Shown here piece after piece: positions 1-9,341 of a DNA stretch of 64,000 nt. This DNA comes from Dasypus novemcinctus (taxonomy: Eukaryota; Chordata; Mammalia; Cingulata; Dasypodidae), in contig NC_080695.1 in NCBI RefSeq assembly GCF_030445035.2, positions 51,725,954 to 51,789,953 on the forward strand. The letters are read 5' to 3'. A program made the translations under genes and the position numbers. Each line of letters starts with the position of its first letter. Positions within the stretch are counted from its first letter, which is position 1. Below the pieces are notes generated by a model. That model saw only the letters and a list, made by a program, of their open reading frames with translations. It did not search any database and was not told where the DNA came from.

Positions 1-489
1 ATTCAATCTGTTACACAAGACTATGCGGTTTGCAGTGTTTGCCCCACATTGACTTCACCATGTACCCAGGAAGCAGATGCTAGAATGATTCCCAGTGTAT
101 TGGGCAGGAGAGTTGGGAAGCCTCAGAAACTAGTGTGGTATCACAAAACTGAAAAGAAAAGGGAGCCAGGTCTGCACCCAGGTGCATCTCCTCCTAGCCG
201 GGGCCCGAGCTGAACACAGGCCTTCCAGGAAGCTGTGGGGAGGGACGTGTGGGCAGAACTTTGACCAGTTAACAAGATGATCTGGGTGAGGGGATAGACA
301 GACAGACATGCAGAGGGAGTTTTGTGGAGTTTTTAGTCCTGAGAGGGCACTGGGAAGGGGACTGAAGGAGGTGATCTCACTACCTTTGTCACAGACCCAA
401 CAGAACTTGGAACCCTGGTAACCAGGCCCCCAGATTCCAGAGGCAGCCCCTTCCCAGCTCACTTGGCAGGAGACGCTCGAGAGAGCAGG
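1..489. other. 5' flank of the RALGDS-like gene
   Basis: No TATA box, CpG island or upstream coding exon is evident. CACTTGGCAG at about 461-470 could be the acceptor of a second exon, so an untranslated first exon may lie further upstream or outside the window. Confidence 0.35.
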
Positions 490-627
490 ATGTTCTCCTG
501 CTGCATTCGCAGACCCCGAGGCTCAGGCCTCAACCAAAGTAGGAATGAGCCCTCTTCCAGTGGCTTTCGAAATTGGCTCAGGCCTCAGCCACAAAGCCCC
601 AGGCCACTGATCAGGAGGTCCCCAAAG
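490..627 (+). CDS. Exon 1 of the RALGDS-like gene (start codon)
   Basis: The ATG at 490 has A at -3 and begins MFSCC, a Cys-rich start I associate with RALGDS-like paralogues. An upstream in-frame ATG at 463 would add nine residues but fits the family less well. The exon ends AAAG|GTAACA at 627, phase 0. The peptide is basic and Ser/Pro/Arg-rich. Confidence 0.75.
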
Positions 628-3600
628 GTAACATGGGGTGACCTAGGAACAGCCAACTGAGCACCTGCCACTACTGAGCTCCTGCCTTGGCAGCCCCATG
701 TCCCATCCACACCCAGTGTGGGAAGGCATAAGCAGGGGCCACCCTGGGAAGCAGCAGGCTGTCAGGGATGGGAACCCAGTAGGTCCTTCCCTGTCACCTG
801 CCAGGCCATGGCTGGAAGGGTGGGAAGGTGTGTCTTGGGGATGGTTCTCATGTGGACCAGTGTTAATCCTGAGCCCTGAACTGTCATCTCCTCTCCAATG
901 GGGCTGCAGGGAAAGGGTGACCCCCATTTGGGCCTGACCTGGATCTAGGCTCCAAAGAAGTGCTGTATCCCCTGTGGTTTGGGGAAGGCCTCTCACTGAC
1001 CCTCTTGTCCCACCTGCTGGGCACTGTGTTTGCAGAACTCCATGCAGATGGTGGGGGAACAGCTGGAGGAGGGGCTCATCTACGCCGTCTATATAGAGAA
1101 GGTGCAGGTCCGTTGAGGCCCTGGCCAGGGCCAGCGCTGGTACCAGGTGGGAGTAGGGATCAATGGGGTATGAAACAGCAGGGTGGGGGGGTCCCCAGAG
1201 CCTATCTCCCATCTGGCATTCCCCACTTTCTCTCCCAGGGCTTTCTCCCCTGATGTGCCCAATAGCCCACTTCCCAAGGAACCTGGGGCCCCCCAACCCT
1301 CCACCACACTGCCATTCCATGGACCAGGGGGAGGTCACCTCAAAAGTTTAAGAACCTCAGAAAGGAGGCCTTAGCAGGGATTTCCCTGCAGGGTGGGCTG
1401 CAGGGTGGGCCCACATCAGATCTGTGTGCATTCAGCTGCTCTATTTCTGTTTCCACTCCTTGGCCCCATGTCCCCGGGCAGCAGTCTTCATGACTGTCCT
1501 CCCACACCTGCCCCAAGCCACACAGCTCCTCTCCTTAGGAGGGTTCTTGCCATCTCCCATGACCATCCTCTTGCCCTTCTCAGGTCAGGAGCTGAGGCCT
1601 GACTTGGCTGCCAATATTCCAGAAGTGAGGAGGCTTAGAGCAGCGGTTTGGCCTTCAGTGCTGCTGGACCTGGAACATTCCTTTCCTTTTCCCCTTTCAG
1701 CACTGGTGCCCTGTGCACCAACCATGGGTCCTAAGCAATATTCCCTCCCCCCACCCCGGTAGAGGCTCTTTGGAATGGGCGGGGTGGGTAGAGGACACAC
1801 AGACAGCCCTTACACCAGCAAGCGACAAAGGAACTGCCTAAGGCTGGAGCAGTTCCATCACCACTGGCTGTCTCTGTGGGTGGCAGCATCCCTGCAGCCC
1901 ATATGGAATTGTCTCTTTGCATTTTCCTTTAGTTTCCTGGTCTTAGTTCTGGGTGGCAAATGGCATCATGTTGTGGCTTTGGCCCCATGAGCTGTGGAGG
2001 AAGTCGTTTACTGACCAGGTGGGTCTGCCGGACCCTGAGGTGTCAGTTCAGCTCCTCGGCCCTGCAGTGGGGTTCCTCCCCCCAGGGACACCCAGGCCCT
2101 TGTCCTTTGCCAGGTCTGGAGTCTCACCTTTCAATTACCTCCTCACCTCCAAATCAAAAGGAGGCCGAGGACCTTTCCCTGCTGGAGGCACGCACATGAC
2201 CCTGGCCTCAAGGCGCTGAGGGCTTGGATACAGCAGGACTGCCCAGAGCCCCAGCCCCACCCGGGGGTCCCCCGAGCTCTGCCCCTCAGCACATGTGACT
2301 CTTCTTCCCACCCTAGAGGATGAATGTCTGGGCCCGCTCGAGGGAGGAGCACCGCATGGTGCGCATGGTCAAGGCAGGCCCGTGGGAGAACCTGGCCGAG
2401 CACCTGGTGCCCGCCTTCCAGGAGGGGGACCTTGTCTTTGTCAAGACCTTCCTGGGGACATACCGGGTGTTCACCACCACCGAGCAGGTCCTGCACCTGT
2501 TGTTCAGAAGGTGAGTGCCCGCCCCGTCCCTGCTGACTTGACTGCTCCGCCCCCAACTTGTGTCTCAGAACTGTCATTTCACCCACCGGCCTCAGTTTCC
2601 TCCTTGGGCAGGAGGGGGGTCAGGGTACCTACCTGGAGGGTTGATTGTGAGGACTAAGAGTGAGGATGCATGGAAAGTGCTTCCCTGAGCCTGGCTCCCT
2701 GGGCAGGGAGGCTGGCGGGGCAGGGTTGTTCCTTAACAGGATTTTCCTCCTCCCAGTGAAGAGGCTCCCGGGCTCCCCCCCTTACTGACCCCGAGTTTCC
2801 TCTTTACTCAGGGAGTTTGAGGTCCCTTTTGGGCCTCTGACCTTGGTGGGTAAGAGGAGGGACCAGTGTAGCCTGTCAGAGGGGTCCAGGCCCACCCTAT
2901 GCCTGAGAAGGTGCCACTTAGGGCACTTCTTCATCAAGTATATACATCAAGCGTCTACTAGGCACAGGCACTTCCTTAGGCAGCTTCACGCAGTGAACAA
3001 AGCCAGCCAAAGTCCATGCCCTTCTGGGTTCCATTGGAGTTGGGGCTGCAGGCTGCAACAGGTGTCACCTTAAGCAGGGGTACTCTCAAAGAGAGTCAGC
3101 CATGACATGCCCACGTCTCCCCTAGATATGGACGGAGCCTCCGTGGCAGAGACAGGCAAGGAGGAGGCCTGGAAATGAGGAAGTGAGTGCACTTGGGGGA
3201 GGGGGAGGGGCTCTCCTCTCCAGAGACCAGTGTTGGAGTTTGGGGGACAGGTGGCAGGGAAGGACTGGGCAGAACACAAAGCCCCACCCATCTTATGAGC
3301 TCCCTTGAGAGTAGAGTCCAGAGGGCTTTCCCCTCCACTTGGAAAGGCGTCAAGGGAAGCTGTGGGTGGGGTCCTGGGGCACTGGGCAGAGGACACTTGA
3401 ACAGCACAGCCCAATCACACCCCAGGAGCCCAAACACCACCTTGTGCAGACCCACAACAGGAGGTGGTGAGCAGCCAGCTCCAAAGCTGCCCTGACCTCA
3501 CTCCTGTCTGCCTGCATGGATGGCAGGGTGGCTGCACTGCTGACGTTTGGGAGGGCAGTGTCAGTGGGAAGAAGAGACACACACGATGCATGGCAGAGGA

Positions 3601-6600
3601 TGAGGCCACTGTGCAGGGCAGAAGTTGCTTGGGGGGAGGGCCACGAGGGCCCAGGGGAGGAGGACAGATCTTCTTCCCTTATCCCTGACATACTGAAGAA
3701 GCTCCCACTGTGTGTCCATGCCTGGCTATGGAGAGAGCAGTCAAAACCTCTCCTGTCCTTATGGACCTGATTTTCCAATGGGAGGGTCCCTGGGGCAGCG
3801 TGGAAGGAAAGGCCCATGTCTGACTCTGCTGCCCCCTCCTGTCCTCAGCACCGTCTCCTCACTGCTGGGCACCTGGATGGACCAGTATGCTGAGGATTTC
3901 ACACAACCTCCAGGCTTGCCCTGCCTCAAGCTGCTGGTGGGCTACGCCCAGGTGTATCTTCCTGGCTCTACCCTGGAGTGCCGAGCCATAGCTCTACTGT
4001 CATGGAGGAACCATCTGGAGTCCATTGAGGCAGAGCCAAAGGGTGAGGGCACCTCAGGATGGGAGCATGTGAGCTTGTGGGGTGAGGACCAGGACTGGAC
4101 CCATAGGCAGGGACTACCAGGGGTTGCCACCAGGTCAGGAACAAAGAGAAGCCCCAGAGAAGTCACCTGGAGACTGATGTCTGGGAAGAGTTTTGGGGGC
4201 TGGATCTTCCCCAGAAGGTAGTGGGAGCTTCAAGTGGGAGCTTAAAGACACTTAAAGAAATTCACGGTTTGGAACTTACCTCTTCTGCAGCTCATTTGTC
4301 AGCCCCAGAGCAGCAAATGCCTCCAGGACAACATCCACTGCCAGTTCCACCACCTGTGGCAGTCACAGGGGCACTTCCAGAGCCTGAAGAAGCTACATCT
4401 CCACCTCTGCTGCCAGCTCCTGAGTTTGTCCCAGTGCTTGGACAACAAATAGAGCCTGAAGCATTAGGTGATGTAGCACCAGCTCCGGAGCTGAAGGTGG
4501 CTCTAGCACCACCACCACTTCTACCCACAGTGCTAGGGCCTGTGACACCTGTGGAGGTACCATCAATGCCGACTCTGATGGTAGAGACAGCTCCTTCCTC
4601 AGATGTTGCACCTGCAGCCATGCTGGAAGAAGTCACATCACCATCTCTATCACCAGTTCCTGAACTGGAGGCACTCCCACCACCACCTCCAGTGTCACCT
4701 ACACATTTCAAGTCAGTGCCCTTTATGGAACCACAGCCTCTTAACTTGCCTTCAGCAGCAATGGCTCTTGAGGGGGAGGCAAGTCTGGCACCACCACCAG
4801 AGCCAGTGCCAAGGCTTGACCCAGCACTGGGGCAGGCCACAACCCCAGAACCTTCCTGCACTTGTACTTTGCCTTTGGAAATCAGGCTGAGTGAGGAGAA
4901 TGCTAACCTCCTGGCTTTCCCTCCGGAGCTGGTGGCACAGCAGCTGACCCGAATGGATGTGGTGAGCAGCTGGATATGATAGGGTGGGGCTGGGAGGCTC
5001 TTCCCTCTGGGAACTGCTGCTCACCTTACCACCCCCTGAATCAGAATCTTAGGATCTGGGTTCAAACACTGGCTCCACTCCCAGAATTTCAACCTGGGCA
5101 AGTTTACTACTCCGTAAGCCCATGCTTCACTCCTCTGGAGAGTAGATATTGGACAGTAACCATCTCTGCCTCATGCACTGACTGGGAACATGACATGAGA
5201 GCAAAGAAATAGAAAGCCTGAGGGGGCTTCATCATGGAGGCCTGAAGGAGCTCACTGTGGTGCAGCCAACCCCATGGTGTCCCGCACAGTGCTGGTGCTC
5301 TCCATCACATTGACACTAGATAGGCCCTTATGTGTACTGGATCCTTAGGCAGGGACCCAGAGGCTTGGGTCCCCACAGGGACCATGCACCTGACCACATG
5401 GCATCCGAGGATGCATTATAATGAGGGTTGATGGTGCTACCTGGGCCTGTGGAAGTCTGAGGCACCTTGGGGGCTGGGGGCTGTGAGATGGACTTGAAAA
5501 TGGAGCTCTCTCCCCTGCAGGCCTTGGGGCTGAGGACTCTAGAGTGCTCGGTCCCGTCAGGGAACAATGAACACACCCTGTCCTCAGCCTGCCAAGCCCC
5601 ACCTGAGACCACTGGACCCTGGCCTAGGTCAGGAGGGCCTAGGGCATCTGAGCTTGGCATGGTTCCTGACATCCCCTCCTCCCCAGGATCTCTTCAAGAA
5701 GGTGGTGCCCTATCACTGCCTGGGCTCCATCTGGTCCCAGCGTAACAAAAAATGCAAAGAAGAAATGGCGCCCACCGTCCATGCCACCATCACCCATTTC
5801 AACCGGGTGATAAACTGCGTCATGTCCACCTGCGTCGGGAACCAGAGCATGAAGGACCCAGCCAGGGCCAGGGTGGTGGAGCACTGGATCGAGGTGGCCA
5901 GGGTATGTTCAGGGGGCTCTCTCTGGTGTCCTGAAACCCCACTTTATACTTATTGGCTCTCAGGACCACAGGCCCTCCCAGCCTGGAGCACAGTCCTGCA
6001 CTATCCTCCCTTCCCAACAAGGCTACCTCTTCAGGACGGCTGTGGGTGTCACTCTGTGTCCATGATGTGCCTCAGGGCCTCCATCAGTGTCTATCTCATC
6101 CTGGGAGTGGATATCAGCTGTGGGAGCTGAAGCTGGAGCAGGGGGACACTCACACCCACTCTCATGGTGTATCTTTCTCCCTCCCAGGAGTGCCGAATCC
6201 TCCATAACCAATCGTCCTTCTATGCCGTCATCTCTGGTCTCCAGAGCTATCCACTCCTCTGTCTATTGAAGACATGGGAGGAAGTTTCCAGGTGGGCAGG
6301 CCTCTCTCTAGGGGACATAAGATTGGGCCAGGGACCTGGGGAAATCGCCACTTAGGGAGTCTGGGAGGCAGCAGCTCCTGGGTAGGGCCAGGCAGATTGT
6401 AGCTCTGGGTCTCCATATCACCTGAGGTGAGCTGTTTTGCCTCAACACCGCTTCCCTCCTCCATCCCTTATGGAGTGGAGCCAAATGGGAGCATGTTAAG
6501 TGTTAGCTTCTCAGCAACACACTCTGTCCAAATGAAAAAAGCATGTGCAAAAAGAGCTGCTCATGGAAAGGGATGGGAGTCCCTGCTGTGCACACATGAG

Positions 6601-8680
6601 AGCTCAGCTCACTAGTCCACACTGTCCTGCAGTGCTCAGATTTACCCAGTTTCAACACCACCTAGCCAGGCAGTCCGGGTCCCAAGCAGCTAAAAGAAGG
6701 TGGTTCAGCCCTTACTCCCTCCCTCCCACTCCAACCTTTTCCTTCCTTCTTGCCCTCCCCCAGGGACAGCTTCTGCCTCTTTCTGACTCTGTCAGAGATT
6801 TACTGGAAGGAGCACAACCTCTCCCATGGCAGTGAGCTGATCATCAAGGTAAAGAGGAGGCTGGGGTCAGGGCTCAGGAAGTGGGGTGGTTAGTTTTTCA
6901 CTGACAGTTTCTGTGAAAACATCCAGCCTGGCCTATTCTGGACGAAGATGAAGAAGGATGTTTGGCTCATGGGCAGGGAGAGGGGATCATTGTAGGGCTC
7001 AGTGCTGTGTCCTCACAGCAGGGATGAAAAAATGGGCTCAAGAGAGCAGTCCGCATGCACAAGGTCATGCTGGGGACATTGTGCACGTGGTAGCTGCAGA
7101 TTTCCCGCAGTCCACTATTCCCAGGTGCTCAAGACCCACGGGACAATGGGTGAGGGGGAGGGCCTCACTACCTCATTCTCCACCCTGGCAGAGGTCCATC
7201 TCTAAATTCTCCACCCTGGAGGCAAATCCCCAAATAGTCCAGAGGCAGCATCAGCAGCAAGAGAGGGTGAGTGTGCCTGAGGCCAAAGGAGTTGGGGTGA
7301 GGTGGCCTCCAAATCAGGATGGGGGCCCTTCTCAAGCCTGTCCCTCCAGTCCACTGAGCCTGGAAAGCCTCCCTTCAATGTCCCTTCTCCTGGCCTTAGG
7401 ACGGTGAGCTGTGGGAATCCTGGGGTTCTCCTTGCAGCCAGTCAGAGCAAGAACCTTGAGGAGCTGGCTCAGGGTGGCTGCAGTAGGGGAGGGGTACACA
7501 TGGTTACTGAAGAAAAGTCAGTCCTGGGAGGTGGCTGCAGAGAAATTTGGGGTCTTTGGAGGCTTTAAGGGGAACTTAAGGGTTACAGCAAAGTGTCCTA
7601 GAGGAAGGCTGGGTGGTCCCTGAGTCTGAGACTGAGGAGTTTCCCACGTGGTGTCTTGGGGGCACCTGAGAGCCTGTGCTCATCCCCACCCTATCCAATG
7701 CCACAGGGTGACATCCAAGGTGTGGTCCCATGCCTGAGAACTTTCCTCACACAATTTTTGCTTTTGGAGTATGCCATGCCAGAGTATCTGGATGTGAGTT
7801 GTTCGGGGGCCAGGGTAGGGTGGGAAAGGGGCCCTGAGGCTTGGGTGGACAGGTCCTTCTGTGAGCCCTGAGCTCTCAGCAGTGAGCACATCATGTCTCC
7901 TGGGAGCCTCACAGATGCCCTGGGAGCTGGGGTGCCATGAACTTCTTACAGAAGAGTAGATGGAGGCTGGTCCAAGGGGCCTTCTCTCCATTGGTTCATC
8001 ACAACTTGGACTGGAAGGTCTCTGTCACCACTCCCAGTCCCCACTAAAGGAAGCGAGGGGCTTGCCTGAGTCCATCTGTGGTCTGGGCTGCCCAGTGCAT
8101 GTTGAACCTGCAGTAGTAAAGCATGACAGGGGCAGAGGGGCAATGGGCTTGACAATGGCTAGGAGCCCCTTTATGATGAATGCAAATTCTCTGCCTTCCA
8201 GGGAAGGAAGATCAATTTCGAAAAAAAAAGGAAGGTGAGTAGCTGTGGCCATCACTACAGGGGTGGGGCTGGGGTGGGGTCAGGGTGATAAACAGAGACC
8301 CTCCTGGGCAGGACCCCCCAGGGCTGCTCATAGCTTCCTCTGAAATTGAGGGGGATAGTGGGTGGGGTTGTGCATGGGATGAAGAACAACTTCTAGGAGG
8401 ATGAGCTGTGTGAAGTCAGCCCTGAGGGCAGGCAGAGCCTGGAAGGGAGTGAAGAGGTGAGGGATCCACAGGACTAAATCCAGCCCCTGGACCCCGTCCC
8501 ACCCAGCAAGCCCACCCAGGTTTTGATGATACATCTTCCTTTCCTTGGCTCCAGGAATACCAGATGGTGGAGGAGCTCCAGCAGCTCCAGGCGGGCTGCT
8601 GCTATGAGGCCCTTGTGCCACATGAATCATTTGGAGCCTGGTTTGCGGCCATGGAGCAGCTCAGTGAGAAGGACCAGTGA
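490..8680 (+). CDS. RALGDS/RGL4-like Ras-family exchange factor gene, 13 coding exons, one internal stop
   Basis: Exons: 490-627, 1036-1146, 2317-2510, 3126-3182, 3849-4042, 4291-4961, 5687-5902, 6188-6291, 6764-6848, 7192-7266, 7707-7793, 8202-8234, 8555-8680. Every intron is GT/AG and every phase matches, giving 2091 nt (697 codons). The order is a Cys-rich start (MFSCC), a REM-type module around residues 60-230, a 220-residue Pro-rich linker, then a RasGEF/CDC25 module from about residue 456 with motifs DLFKKVVPYHCLGSIWSQ, ARVVEHWIEVA, LKTWEEVS and NFEKKRK. Proteins of this family load GTP on Ral-type small GTPases and act as Ras effectors in the cytosol. There is no RA domain downstream on this strand, as in RGL4 as I recall it. 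A TGA at codon 73 breaks the frame, so the copy may be a young pseudogene; the rest is free of stops and frameshifts. Which human paralogue is the orthologue I cannot tell. Confidence 0.85.
1036..1146 (+). CDS. Exon 2, start of REM-type region, carries in-frame TGA
   Basis: The acceptor TGTTTGCAG ends at 1035 and the donor CAG|GTGGGA follows 1146; both sides are phase 0. It encodes NSMQMVGEQLEEGLIYAVYI, then EKVQVR, a TGA at 1114-1116, and GPGQGQRWYQ. The family has the pattern VYxKKVQ...GQRW here, so the stop sits inside a conserved coding block and the frame on both sides of it is right. Confidence 0.8.
2317..2510 (+). CDS. Exon 3, REM domain core
   Basis: CCCTAG ends at 2316 and AGAAG|GTGAGT closes the exon. 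The peptide contains ENLAEHLVPAFQEGDL, KTFLGTYRVFTTTEQVL and HLLFRR, the classic RasGEF N-terminal helices of RALGDS-type proteins. It begins in phase 0 and ends in phase 2. Confidence 0.9.
2570..2700 (+). repeat. MIR fragment in intron 3
   Basis: It contains the recognisable MIR core: CCTCAGTTTCCTCCT followed by GGTACCTACCTGGAGGGTTG and a TGTGAGGA word. Confidence 0.6.
2920..3040 (+). repeat. L2-like fragment in intron 3
   Basis: The stretch CATCAAGCGTCTACTAGGCA and AGTGAACAAAGCCAGCCAAA resembles the 'next-to-last' L2 segment seen throughout mammals. Confidence 0.45.
3126..3182 (+). CDS. Exon 4, short REM-region exon
   Basis: Acceptor CCCCTAG ends at 3125, donor AGGAA|GTGAGT follows 3182. 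It completes the split Arg codon to give RYG, as in the family (LLFKRYG), and its last two bases join exon 5 to give KN. The middle is an Arg/Gly-rich stretch unlike the family sequence I remember. Confidence 0.75.
3849..4042 (+). CDS. Exon 5, REM domain C-terminal half
   Basis: Acceptor TCCTCAG ends at 3848, donor AAAGG|GTGAGG follows 4042. It encodes TVSSLLGTWMDQYAEDFTQP and PCLKLLVGYAQVYLPGS, a clear match to the ISSILGTWLDQYSEDF block of RALGDS proteins. It begins in phase 2 and ends in phase 1. Confidence 0.9.
4291..4961 (+). CDS. Exon 6, long Pro-rich linker
   Basis: Acceptor TCTTCTGCAG ends at 4290, donor GTG|GTGAGC follows 4961. It encodes about 224 residues dominated by Pro, Ala, Val, Leu and Glu with a loose internal repeat (EEATSPPLLPAPE and EEVTSPSLSPVPE). 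The end, PPELVAQQLTRMDV, is the conserved lead into the catalytic domain. Such linkers vary greatly in length between paralogues. Confidence 0.85.
5035..5215 (+). repeat. MIR fragment in intron 6
   Basis: GATCTGGGTTCAAACACTGG, CTCCACTCC and AACCTGGGCAAGTTTACT follow the MIR consensus order. Confidence 0.6.
5687..5902 (+). CDS. Exon 7, start of RasGEF catalytic domain
   Basis: Acceptor CTCCCCAG ends at 5686, donor CAGG|GTATGT follows 5902, phase 0 on both sides. It encodes DLFKKVVPYHCLGSIWSQ, APTVHATITHFNRVINCV and ARVVEHWIEVAR, all signature blocks of RALGDS-family CDC25 domains. Confidence 0.93.
6188..6291 (+). CDS. Exon 8, RasGEF catalytic domain
   Basis: Acceptor CTCCCAG ends at 6187, donor TCCAG|GTGGGC follows 6291. 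It encodes ECRILHNQSSFYAVISGLQS and LKTWEEVS, corresponding to the NF-S-AI-GL-S-P-RLK-TW block of RasGEF domains. It ends in phase 2. Confidence 0.92.
6764..6848 (+). CDS. Exon 9, RasGEF catalytic domain
   Basis: Acceptor CCCCCAG ends at 6763, donor AAG|GTAAAG follows 6848. Completing the split Arg codon gives RDSFCLFLTLSEIYWKEHN followed by SHGSELIIK, matching the SRESF...LSEIF...LLIK segment of the family. Confidence 0.9.
7192..7266 (+). CDS. Exon 10, RasGEF domain, basic segment
   Basis: Acceptor CTGGCAG ends at 7191, donor GAGAGG|GTGAGT follows 7266, phase 0 both sides, 25 codons. It encodes RSISKFSTLEANPQ followed by a Gln-rich run, matching the GTSKFATLE...P block of RALGDS. Confidence 0.88.
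7707..7793 (+). CDS. Exon 11, RasGEF domain (flap and following helix)
   Basis: Acceptor TGCCACAG ends at 7706, donor GAT|GTGAGT follows 7793; 29 codons in phase 0. It encodes GDIQGVVPCLRTFLTQFLLL and YLD, matching GxIQGTVPYLGTFLTDLxxLD. Confidence 0.92.
8202..8234 (+). CDS. Exon 12, micro-exon of RasGEF domain
   Basis: Only 33 nt: acceptor CTTCCAG ends at 8201, donor AAG|GTGAGT follows 8234. It encodes GRKINFEKKRK, matching G-LINFEKRRK of the family. It contains a run of nine or more A bases, a likely site for length errors in assemblies or RNA. Confidence 0.9.
8555..8680 (+). CDS. Exon 13, end of RasGEF domain and stop codon
   Basis: Acceptor GGCTCCAG ends at 8554. The exon encodes EYQMVEELQQLQAGCCYEAL then SFGAWFAAMEQLSEKDQ and TGA at 8678-8680, matching the FGAWF-xMEQL end of the catalytic domain. 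The family normally goes on to an LSCELEP segment and an RA domain. The stop overlaps a good splice-donor word (GTGAGG, 8677-8682). Confidence 0.88.
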   Translation, partial: EYQMVEELQQLQAGCCYEALVPHESFGAWFAAMEQLSEKDQ

Positions 8681-8985
8681 GGCCAGGACAGAATCAGGCC
8701 ATAGTAGGAGCGGGATGGTCCTGGTGGCTCCTGGGTCACCATAAGACCCTGCAGTTGGCTCCTTTCATGTTTTGAAAACCTGTCCTGTGGGTTTGGGTCC
8801 ATTCCTTGCTCTCCAGGATGTAAGAATTGTCAGGGACCTCTCATGCATTTCCTGTCCAAGACCTGGACTCACACAACCTCCCAGTTGCCCTCTTCTCTTT
8901 CCATGTAAAATAGCATTTAGAGACCAAAATCTACACATGAGAGGAGGATTTTGCTACCAGATTTTCTTTACTTACAGGCCTGTTC

Positions 8986-8991
8986 AATAAA
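8986..8991 (+). terminator. Poly(A) signal AATAAA of the plus-strand GEF half
   Basis: AATAAA lies 306 bases past the stop codon of exon 13, a normal 3'UTR length. Confidence 0.65.
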
Positions 8992-9009
8992 GAGAGCTAG
9001 AAGCTCTTT

Positions 9010-9015
9010 TTTATT
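9010..9015 (-). terminator. Poly(A) signal AATAAA of the minus-strand RA half
   Basis: TTTATT on the plus strand is AATAAA on the minus strand, 151 bases past the minus-strand stop codon. It faces the plus-strand signal with 18 bases between them. Confidence 0.6.
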
Positions 9016-9165
9016 CATCGAGAAAGTGGATTATTTCAGACATAGATCAGGGACATATCAGGGAAGTGCCTGCCTGGCCTGGCCCACTGAGGTTGGGGTG
9101 AGCAAAACTACTTGGCCAGGTAGACCTGGGAAGGGGGACCCTGAGCTGGCAGGCATCAGGGCCAT

Positions 9166-9341
9166 TTAGAATTTCTCCTTTTGGAACTTGGGTCCTTTCT
9201 GCATACTCCCCAGAAGGGCTGAGATAGCTCTGTTCTTCACCTTGGCATCCACAGGTGTGTTTTGCTTCAGGAGAAGAAGATGGTGATGGGCTGAGGGATC
9301 CATAGTGTAGTAAACTTTTGCACTGTGCGGGATCTGCAGCA
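9166..9341 (-). CDS. RA-half exon d, RA domain end and stop
   Basis: Acceptor ACCCCCCAG precedes 9341. The first two bases complete a Met codon, then LQIPHSAKVYYTMDPSAHHH and LLLLKQNTPVDAKVK follow, ending KFQKEKF and TAA at 9168-9166. The start matches the LKIPENANVFYAMN block; the tail is basic as in the family. Confidence 0.82.

Noticed and set aside
4752-5024. Open minus-strand frames opposite the Pro-rich exon 6
   Set aside because: They are shadows of the biased codons of the plus-strand exon and have no splice or family support.
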